Source of the DNA: Bolinopsis microptera
Taxonomy: Eukaryota; Ctenophora; Tentaculata; Lobata; Bolinopsidae
Direction: 5' to 3'
Assembly (NCBI RefSeq): GCF_026151205.1
Contig: NC_087079.1
Span: 15,314,445-15,378,444 of the forward strand
Length of the DNA stretch: 64,000 nt
The position numbers and the translations under genes are program-made. Position 1 is the stretch's first letter, and every line of letters begins with the position of its first letter. Under the pieces are notes generated by a model. It was given only the letters and a program-made list of their open reading frames with translations, was not told the DNA's origin and ran no database searches. Positions 61,701 to 64,000 of the stretch are shown here, in pieces.

Positions 61701-62557
61701 ACTTTTTTTCGTTATTTCCTTTTTGGATAATGCACAGTCGATAGGGAAAATTAAATTAAAGTTGTCCACTTCCAACATCTTTCACTATAACAGATGGGTA
61801 CACTCTCGTGGACAGACTACAAAGATCTGATTCTGACGGGCTACAACAACGCCCTGGCCTGGACCAAGGATCCTGGATACACTTCCGAGACAAACACTTT
61901 GGAGTGGCACATCGACATCTCCAATCACAAGTGAGACACTTTATATCAAAACGTCTCATAACCCAGTCTCATTCTTATTTCACTGATAAGTGAATGTGTA
62001 TCAGGAAATGATGGGTATCGAGGTAAGAGCTAGGAAAACAAGTTTGATTTGACCACACTCCAGCAGGTTGGTGATCATGTCCCCAGACGAGCAGACCAAG
62101 TACCTTGACTTTGACCTCCAAGTCGGAGGAGAGTGCACGACAGACATGTGTAGTAAGACTGTGACTAGAATTGCTTTCCAGGGATTCGCTGGACTGTCTG
62201 CTAAAGTCTACGATTTCTTGGTGGAAGATAGGTAATGTAGAGGGTAGAGAAGAATAACTTATTCTCTTGCGTTATTCTCTTCATTGATAGCTGCCTTCGT
62301 CAGTTGTGTTCACATTCACTAATACCAATATAAGTGAGCTCAATTAGAAAAGGTGAAAAGATCGATTTTTAAAATGTCTACTTTCGCACCCACCCTCAGA
62401 CATTACATTGAGCAGACAGGAACAACAGCTAACAGTGGAGGAGTTTACACTCTGACAGTAGCAGATGTGGAGGGGAAAGACAGAGCAACTATCCCAATAT
62501 CCATCACTGGAGCTGATAAACAGGAACATGTAGCTAACATCAAGATATACGTTATAG
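37700..62557 (+). CDS. Long secreted or membrane protein of diverged Ig-like domains, 3' end off window
   Basis: Exons: 37700-37751, 40601-40690, 41511-41669, 41845-41982, 48309-48415, 48540-48626, 48877-49018, 49146-49279, 49509-49641, 49762-49958, 50853-50986, 52045-52183, 52519-52635, 52879-52980, 53200-53328, 53934-54174, 54858-54927, 55064-55190, 55371-55523, 55801-55986, 56099-56200, 57784-57896, 58250-58382, 58589-58720, 59143-59200, 59462-59583, 59780-59908, 60049-60229, 60588-60702, 60847-60987, 61163-61306, 61448-61587, 61794-61930, 62067-62231, 62400-62557; one doubtful exon at 48047. About 1,535 residues. Exons join in matching phase (mostly phase 1) except around 41982-48309. Repeated Cys...Trp then Cys...aromatic halves suggest Ig-like sandwiches. 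The last exon ends in phase 1 with a GTAGGT donor, so the gene continues. No family recognised. Confidence 0.85.
37752..40600. other. First intron of the Ig-like gene
   Basis: Apart from the minisatellite at 38129, it holds a 38-bp tandem duplication (GATGAGGTAATTGTCAAAAG at 40152 and 40190) and an A/C-rich low-complexity tract at 40400-40560. No further exon was recognised. Confidence 0.5.
38129..38310. repeat. Nested 11-bp and 24-bp minisatellite
   Basis: Five copies of CAGCTCAGCAC are followed by three or four copies of GAAACTCAAGCACCAGCTC. It lies in the first intron of the Ig-like gene. The 24-bp period keeps an STSSARNS frame open, which is not evidence for a protein. Confidence 0.9.
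40601..40690 (+). CDS. Ig-like gene exon 2: short cysteine-rich N-terminus
   Basis: Bounded by CACTTTCAG and GTAAGT. It reads GAGDICPHLNVEPCANIG then TIRPRTCTACI, with four cysteines in 30 residues. It weakly recalls the C-terminal part of a thrombospondin type 1 repeat, but the Trp-containing half is absent. Phase 1 at both ends. Confidence 0.75.
40891..40926 (-). repeat. Conserved ~36-bp dispersed element, copy 2 (inverted)
   Basis: Reverse complement of the 27042-27076 element, identical over about 35 bases. It lies in the intron between exons 2 and 3 of the Ig-like gene. Confidence 0.75.
41002..41499. repeat. 25-33 bp minisatellite abutting a splice acceptor, 17 units
   Basis: Core ACTCCTGAATATTAAGGAGT, a near-palindrome (one mismatched pair). 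Cores are separated by AACTA, CTGTTAACTA or AACTGTTAACTA linkers. The last unit runs straight into the acceptor of exon 3 (TATTATAAAG|GAGTGACG). Each unit carries a similar TTAAGGAGT string. Confidence 0.95.
41511..41982 (+). CDS. Ig-like gene exons 3-4: first Ig-like domain
   Basis: Exon 3 (41511-41669; 41514 is an alternative acceptor) gives VTIDQPSVAYLYQGQKKEVK, then CILHG and, 14 residues after the Cys, AKWVGEDSKG. Exon 4 (41845-41982) gives TTTLTLTVGDEDMKYSCKYT. The Cys-Trp and Leu...Tyr-x-Cys spacing matches B/C and E/F strands of an Ig fold split by an intron. Exon 4 ends in phase 1 at GTGGGT; the retrotransposon begins 45 bp further on. Confidence 0.85.
42028..45879 (-). mobile_element. 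Full-length LINE with restriction-like endonuclease (R2/NeSL/R4/Hero-type)
   Basis: The minus-strand retrotransposon sits in the intron after exon 4 of the Ig-like gene, opposite to the host gene. It has about 240 bp of 5' UTR with imperfect CCGTCAGCAGTCTTTCC-type repeats (45750-45850), one intact ORF, and a 154-bp 3' UTR ending AACTATAGTTTGG-like sequence without poly(A). The right boundary is taken at 45879 because base 45880 onward is an exact repeat of the element's own 3' end. No target duplication is obvious. The intact ORF and identical repeat indicate recent activity. Confidence 0.88.
42182..45640 (-). CDS. LINE polyprotein: zinc finger, reverse transcriptase, restriction-like endonuclease
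   Basis: 1,152 codons, uninterrupted. A C2HC finger (CEWCGKGFKQVAKHQWRC) lies near residue 40, followed by an acidic and Lys/Arg-rich linker. Reverse transcriptase motifs are GSSPGPNGVPYIVYKRC, AVWVDLMNAYGRVPHELI, GLFQGDPLSVVLFLIAFNLL and the catalytic FADDL near residue 575. A CCHC knuckle (CPLCGRQQCNLKHILTCC, about residue 915) precedes a PD-(D/E)XK nuclease, RPDVVIYSNTLRKVILIELT near residue 1040. This order defines early-branching LINEs that nick DNA with a restriction-like enzyme rather than an APE. Exact clade (R4, NeSL, Hero or R2) is not resolvable by eye. The start is the first in-frame Met; an upstream non-AUG start is possible. Confidence 0.93.
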   Translation of the reverse strand: MITGRGGRIDDLTSGEQTRQPGNETSEAEPPKDKPQVCEWCGKGFKQVAKHQWRCKLRPQDELRAAENTETEVDVGPAEGDRNCKSELKSSPESNHSATMTEACSASFSAKDKPPEQIELKDTLKLSLPQANKMNEWKGIDEDLSIAIGNIVKGKDPEKELKTMELTIYEYLADRYGQEERKPYLDKPNKEGPVTKTLRKKKKDTAREYREAVREGGVTSGGAKTVRAQYWRLVRIHNKSRREQLKKRKKKEKKKETQRFRRNPYDYSKRLLDEKISGEPTFGKEEADRYYPKEYMDRDRCHVFEKMAGIPDAKDPVYPFVCTVPTYEEFEKKIKTRRNGSSPGPNGVPYIVYKRCARLRELLYVCISKLWLSNSVPLQWRIGESILLPKTTDLSDPGKFRNITMTNTSGKVAMGMLADKMLDYMTTNKYIDTSVQKGFLRKMPGCIEHTQALMEELRDAKSKRRQVYAVWVDLMNAYGRVPHELIVFALRHYKFPEEVVQYIVKYYDELVVRVKTKKWKSEWFYYLIGLFQGDPLSVVLFLIAFNLLLDLLQVDRTLGYKPSFSSEPTTNRAFADDLTLLSDRLDKMKRLVGQMEEFLAWTRTMRAKPSKCIALGMKVVDNTYRSFDPEIIIANEKVAYLGDTPIKFLGHWIYVNLGQDETRELITTQLSGQLEKVDMAELSGPSKCWIYNHMLTSKVQWNIMIYNLPVSFIQTLEALCTRYLKKWLGVTTSISNSVLYRSKDHFGLSLKQISNLYKCLQVSKAYMLKTSVDPKVREVFEYRENTNRDKKRWDYTKELTNRERDLYFKELIGYVQTREGAGIGFGDQRRKKNKKEQLVEIIKSLKEEELLQTLYDKRVQGKFLTWENTMQLDTGWQSLLYTLSPELTKFHLNAIHDVASTPSNLQLWNYSSTNNCPLCGRQQCNLKHILTCCPVSLKQGRYNWRHDQVLRVIVQPIAEKLREINSATPKTEVKREWRKFVSGKGTYRKPEVRLTEEPHLLEEGNDWKLVFDEDERTRQFPQHIVNTALRPDVVIYSNTLRKVILIELTCGNEENFEDQRSRKEKRYEELMVEIETAGWEGYLFTVEVGCRGFYHHTLPRIFNFLNITRAKKKRALNTTAVVSLKGSYTIWLSRYNKTWSDNWQLAERPCPV
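45880..46384 (-). mobile_element. 505-bp 5'-truncated copy of the same LINE, head-to-tail
   Basis: Base-for-base the same as 42028-42532 by my reading (offset 3852): the 3' UTR plus about the last 117 codons, including the nuclease ILIELT segment. It is in the same orientation and immediately upstream (in the element's sense) of the full-length copy, so an element tail abuts an element head. The right border diverges at 46385. Confidence 0.9.
46744..46779 (+). repeat. Conserved ~36-bp dispersed element, copy 3
   Basis: ATACTTTCAACACTATTATT then GACAAATAATTTGAG, with three or four differences from copy 1. It lies just right of the retrotransposon block in the Ig-like gene. Confidence 0.7.
47440..47740. 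promoter_or_regulatory. Candidate internal regulatory region: CCAAT and CACGTG cluster
   Basis: About six CCAAT boxes in either orientation (GATTGGTTCA, GATTGGATAG, GACCAATAAC, GGCCAATGAG, GCCAATCAGT) and three CACGTG palindromes in 300 bp, in otherwise AT-rich sequence. It could be an alternative promoter for the downstream Ig-like exons. There is no direct evidence of initiation. Confidence 0.4.
48047..48139 (+). CDS. Doubtful exon of the Ig-like gene
   Basis: Preceded by TTTTTACCGTCAG and followed by GTAAGG. It reads LDQYELTVLFIQLRKVRNGV then KSVLTEITST. It can accept the phase-1 donor at 41982, but its own phase-1 end does not fit the next exon at 48309, which needs phase 2. It may be skipped, decayed, or spliced with an unseen exon. 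Confidence 0.35.
48309..48626 (+). CDS. Ig-like gene exons at 48309 and 48540: Ig-like domain
   Basis: 48309-48415 reads FWGYTDKTNIISSSDAGYAV then SFADPMMSLVLDQSS. 48540-48626 reads WEQKLTYRCSASFVAATGAF then KSISVKAA, with the Tyr-x-Cys of an F strand. The two join in phase 1 (GTAAGT donor, TTTCGCAG acceptor). The upstream partner carrying the first Cys is missing, so this domain may be incomplete. Confidence 0.72.
48877..49279 (+). CDS. Ig-like gene exons at 48877 and 49146: Ig-like domain lacking the usual Cys/Trp
   Basis: 48877-49018 reads IVESAMSAVVWAGEASTITL then MLASVNPLAESVKMNFGTNV. The usual Cys and Trp positions are Leu and Phe. 49146-49279 reads DLYTATSELSLDSTAEKIWT then ISSEFKYPDENAVTIHEYYQ. 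The donor at 49019 (GTTTAT) was chosen because only it gives the phase 2 needed by the next exon. Confidence 0.75.
49509..49958 (+). CDS. Ig-like gene exons at 49509 and 49762: Ig-like domain
   Basis: 49509-49641 contains PKKYVCFKGEDCDITITFSL. 49762-49958 contains CLRICDFRTNNADKKTVSWK, then ENTYKWTFHLQNNTQLSMDI. The phase-2 join uses donor GTGCGT. Here the Cys...Trp half and the following strands share one exon, unlike most domains of this gene. Confidence 0.78.
50853..52183 (+). CDS. Ig-like gene exons at 50853 and 52045, joined by a GC-AG intron
   Basis: 50853-50986 reads EIVAKDLTVFDAFTQTVTYQ, FEIQGADVAPTACYTLMTK and DGEEDE. 52045-52183 reads KRTGTLDGNVCTVKGAQVES then QSEYSYTCVFEINGQTLKQK. 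The first exon has no usable GT. GAG|GCAAGT is a strong non-canonical GC donor and gives the phase 0 required by the acceptor at 52045. Confidence 0.78.
52519..53328 (+). CDS. Ig-like gene exons at 52519, 52879 and 53200
   Basis: 52519-52635 is the clearest B-C half of the gene: VVNVTGADVTMVCTAKDYQK then EPVEVTWDCT. 52879-52980 (EWCEHASKNLKEKLTEVGYD, then DLHKAQDACAANQ) looks helical and acidic/basic rather than Ig-like. 53200-53328 reads CTGVTKEVRNGVTKYYLMKG, then EDDTSWVSGTCAEDHS. All joins are phase 1. Confidence 0.8.
53475..53800. repeat. Imperfect ~165-bp tandem duplication in an intron
   Basis: Two copies, each starting near AGTATTATCTCGATA and ending at TATTGAAACTTTGAAAGGTG (about 53605) and TATTGAAACTTTGGAAGGTG (about 53768). 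AT-rich, no coding role. Confidence 0.75.
53934..55190 (+). CDS. Ig-like gene exons at 53934, 54858 and 55064
   Basis: 53934-54174 is the longest host exon: WISIIADCYQSACAKPFDLE, HSLQVRYTAQDDQEKYVNFF, FIKWSLNPGSVQIYDC. 54858-54927 reads STDSRTWTISKTKTHITLKL. 55064-55190 reads MFSYEFKDEPKCKALYEKDI. Phases are 2, 0 and 1, each matching its neighbour. Confidence 0.78.
55371..56200 (+). CDS. Ig-like gene exons at 55371, 55801 and 56099
   Basis: 55371-55523: TRDTTCTCTFKFNDISILSK, an E-F-G half. 55801-55986: TEVEPACSFSVEYADLEGTV then QWFFKDEVI, a B-C half. 56099-56200: ETSALVTCKFLFTNEPSITW. All joins are phase 1. The last exon ends ITWTVAV with GTAAAG. The following 1.6-kb intron holds a long palindrome and a LINE fragment. 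Confidence 0.8.
56242..56360. repeat. Near-perfect palindrome, 59-bp arms, 1-base spacer
   Basis: Left arm 56242-56300 and right arm 56302-56360 are complementary with two mismatches around a single C at 56301 (AGTATGGA C TCCATACT at the centre). Such a structure would extrude as a cruciform or fold as one hairpin. It lies in the intron after the exon at 56099, about 350 bp from the LINE fragment. Confidence 0.93.
56705..57509 (-). pseudogene. LINE ORF1-type nucleic-acid-binding protein, frameshifted
   Basis: It begins MADLDLESINYMWNEMF (Met at 57507-57509). A coiled-coil stretch (ETVEAYKNVLTRLQDQLIEK) and an RRM-like RNLLIFGLPEENEEKLESQV follow. The frame breaks in an A-rich run near 56903-56915. 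The +1 frame continues LRQSEKFKTVFLSPDRSVEQ and ends ...FYIKDGQIYCADESNG at 56705. Coiled coil, RRM and a basic C-terminal domain are the layout of LINE ORF1 proteins. No ORF2 or reverse transcriptase follows, so it is a fragment, inserted opposite to the host gene. Confidence 0.8.
57784..58720 (+). CDS. Ig-like gene exons at 57784, 58250 and 58589
   Basis: 57784-57896: FPVNELVFSPLTKTLSYDCS, then DEDTKWTYYRSFS. 58250-58382: TEDSWGLTDYTLKCRAELPS. 58589-58720: TVTSPTIKEGEQYIQVWMHG, ending ASYVCK. Joins are phase 0 then phase 1. A corrupted copy of the first of these exons recurs at about 63790-63910. Confidence 0.8.
59143..59908 (+). CDS. Ig-like gene exons at 59143, 59462 and 59780
   Basis: 59143-59200 is a short linker, AEDKDFPPKDGKDDTSTAW, spliced in phase 2. 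59462-59583: ELLVPISKMHRRGIWDDVTC, then TYTFKFKNSDVSVPFKVDVY. 59780-59908: MSNVTKVTTAGSPLEVALST, then VEISWDIGG. Together they give an F-G half followed by a new B-C half in which Cys is replaced by Leu/Ser. Confidence 0.8.
60049..60987 (+). CDS. Ig-like gene exons at 60049, 60588 and 60847
   Basis: 60049-60229: TGVTSTLKVTAIPVEKHGSH then KITVSTNGGDASSTLQLFVI. 60588-60702: VLQQKGTAVNLVCDCINWKD then NATISWDQE, a textbook B-C half. 60847-60987: FAEDTKVACKFAFHDSVDIS. All joins are phase 1 with good GTAAGC/GTGAGG/GTAAGA donors. Confidence 0.83.
61163..62557 (+). CDS. Ig-like gene exons at 61163, 61448, 61794, 62067 and 62400
   Basis: 61163-61306: KSTLKVEFPITGLQDFNAAT then KTWSFNDKK. 61448-61587: WKDVTECADVQCTTVFHFQY. 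61794-61930: MGTLSWTDYKDLILTGYNNA then LEWHIDISNHK. 62067-62231: YLDFDLQVGGECTTDMCSKT (62064 is an alternative acceptor). 62400-62557: GGVYTLTVADVEGKDRATIP. The final GTAGGT donor shows that the transcript continues beyond the window or beyond the damaged end. Confidence 0.8.
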
Positions 62558-62580
62558 GTAGGTCACAATAAGTACCATCA

Positions 62581-63025
62581 TACAGGGTGTATCCCGTAAA
62601 GTGTGACTTTTAAAAGAAAGAATGAACTATTTTCTTATTTTAATGAAGGAGCAGTTGACAAAGACTTGTTGATCACAATGTGTAAATATGTAAGGAATCT
62701 GTGCATCCCAAGAAATGTCGTTACTCTTATATACGTTGTGTTGTACAGCTTATTGAGACGGCCTGCTGTGGGTACGTGGTTGTAAAAGATAAGGATTTCT
62801 TCGTAAACAGTAAAACCATAATCAATTACAAAGCCGGCTCACACGTACATTGTACAAGTACAACAATTTGCTGACTCGTGCTGTTTGAAAAGATACTGAT
62901 AACGTTTCAACTTAGACCGGCTTAGACCAAAATAATGAAAATAATTGATAAGAAGTGTCGAGTGGGTTAAAAAAAAAAACTTTTCGTTTTCCAATGGAAA
63001 ACTGTTACGTTTCATTTTGAACCTG
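62581..63025. other. Intron or intergenic stretch before the damaged end
   Basis: No exon seen. ACAGGGTGTATCCCGTAAA at about 62583 resembles a transposon terminus, but no inverted partner was found. From about 62960 homopolymer runs grow (an 11-A run), so base quality may already be falling. Confidence 0.4.
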
Positions 63026-64000
63026 GCTTTCACTGAATCAAGAAAAACTGAACCTTGAACAACAGTTTTTTCCCTTCAAACGCTTTCAAGTTTTGCTCAG
63101 TCCCTTGCACAAGCTGGGCCTCGGCCTAAAACACGATAAACCCGCCCTTGCCTTCTCAATTAACTGGATCCCTGAAGTCCCCTGGCCCAACACACAATTT
63201 CTTATACGTTTCCCCAAACGGTTCTCCATAAGAAGTTCGTAAAAACTCCAAAAGAATCGCCCCACAAAACCAACATCGCCCAAAATCTCCGGCCTTATTC
63301 AGTCCCTGTTGAAAGTTCTTAAGCGTCCGCAAATGTACCCCTTAAACTTTCCGTAAGGCCCTGGCCAAAATTCTTCCGGGAGTCTCCTTTTGCTCCCAGG
63401 TTGAAACAATCTCATTTCCACATGAAATTGGATACTTTCCCAAGTCCAAAATCTGCCATCGTAAAAGATTCAGCACAACAAGCTAGCAGCGCAGTAAGCG
63501 GTTGGTGAAATTATCAAGAGATAAAGAAAGTTGCGACCAACAAGAGCCTAAAATTTTTAAAACCGGGCAGTGGGAAGGTGTAATTTCCCGATAATTTTTT
63601 GTGTTTAATTTCCCTTCCGGAAAATTGGCGAATTTTTTGGTCGTGAACACATTATTTTTTTTTAAAAATTAAAAATGTTATCCTCTGATATTTTCTGAGA
63701 ACGGGGCTTGGGGTGTTGGAGTTATTGTGGTTTTTGACTTTCAAAACTTTTGAAATATTTTTTTTTAAAAAAACTTTCATCAACAAAAGGTTTATTTCCC
63801 CGTTTAAGGGAAAACTGGGTATTCTCGGCCCCCTTCCCCCAAAAACTCAAAGCCACGACTGTTTTCCCATTATTGGAAAAGTGACGAGGAACACGGAAAT
63901 TGGGACCCACTACAAAATCCTTTAAGCGTGATAATAGCAAATATACCAAAAATGTCGAAAAACCCTGTGCCCCCAATTTTCCCCCTTGGGCCCATGCCCA
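63026..64000. other. Insertion-riddled second copy of 57145-57958 (probable low-quality contig end)
   Basis: Collinear with 57145-57958 from GCTTTCACTGAATCA to CATGCCCA, but about 160 bases longer. The extra bases are mostly doubled or tripled letters (for example CTCTTTGCTCCAG against CTCCTTTTGCTCCCAG). The copy spans the LINE ORF1 5' part, intron and host exon 57784-57896, and destroys every frame and the splice acceptor. Confidence 0.88.

Noticed and set aside
63086-63976. Frames in the last kilobase
   Set aside because: This stretch is a corrupted duplicate of 57145-57958, with insertions breaking the LINE and host exon frames.

Overview
This AT-rich window comes from an animal nuclear genome, most likely an invertebrate. 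The signs are many short exons with GT-AG introns, a receptor guanylyl cyclase, LINE retrotransposons, a hAT-type MITE and minisatellites. I cannot name the species. There are no bacterial-style operons, and no tRNA or rRNA genes that I could see.

Left end (68-7581, minus strand): 18 consecutive exons encode about 1,040 residues of a receptor-type guanylyl cyclase of the natriuretic-peptide-receptor kind. It has a signal peptide, an ANF-receptor ectodomain, one membrane helix, a kinase-homology pseudokinase, a dimerisation helix and an apparently active cyclase domain. Only the last few C-terminal residues lie beyond base 1. About 13.6 kb upstream (20788-21327, minus) are two more exons that resemble the start of the same receptor family and end in the same splice phase. 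They are either an alternative first-exon pair for this receptor or the start of a second receptor whose remainder I cannot find.

Middle (7.6-37.7 kb): mostly non-coding. It holds two LINE tails, a 290-bp hAT-type MITE with 8-bp target duplications, several minisatellites, a diverged tandem segmental duplication (12.9-15.0 kb) and several hairpins.

Right part (37700-62557, plus): a long gene of at least 35 exons, starting with a signal-peptide exon and continuing past the window. Most exons join in phase 1 and encode halves of strongly diverged Ig-like beta-sandwich domains. I recognise no named family. Its introns hold a 17-copy minisatellite against a splice acceptor, an intact LINE with a restriction-like endonuclease (ORF 1152 aa) plus an extra copy of its own 3' end, a 59-bp-arm palindrome, and a frameshifted LINE ORF1.

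The last about 975 bases (63026-64000) are a degraded, insertion-rich second copy of 57145-57958, including intron, LINE and host exon. They look like low-quality contig-end sequence, so nothing there should be read as a gene.
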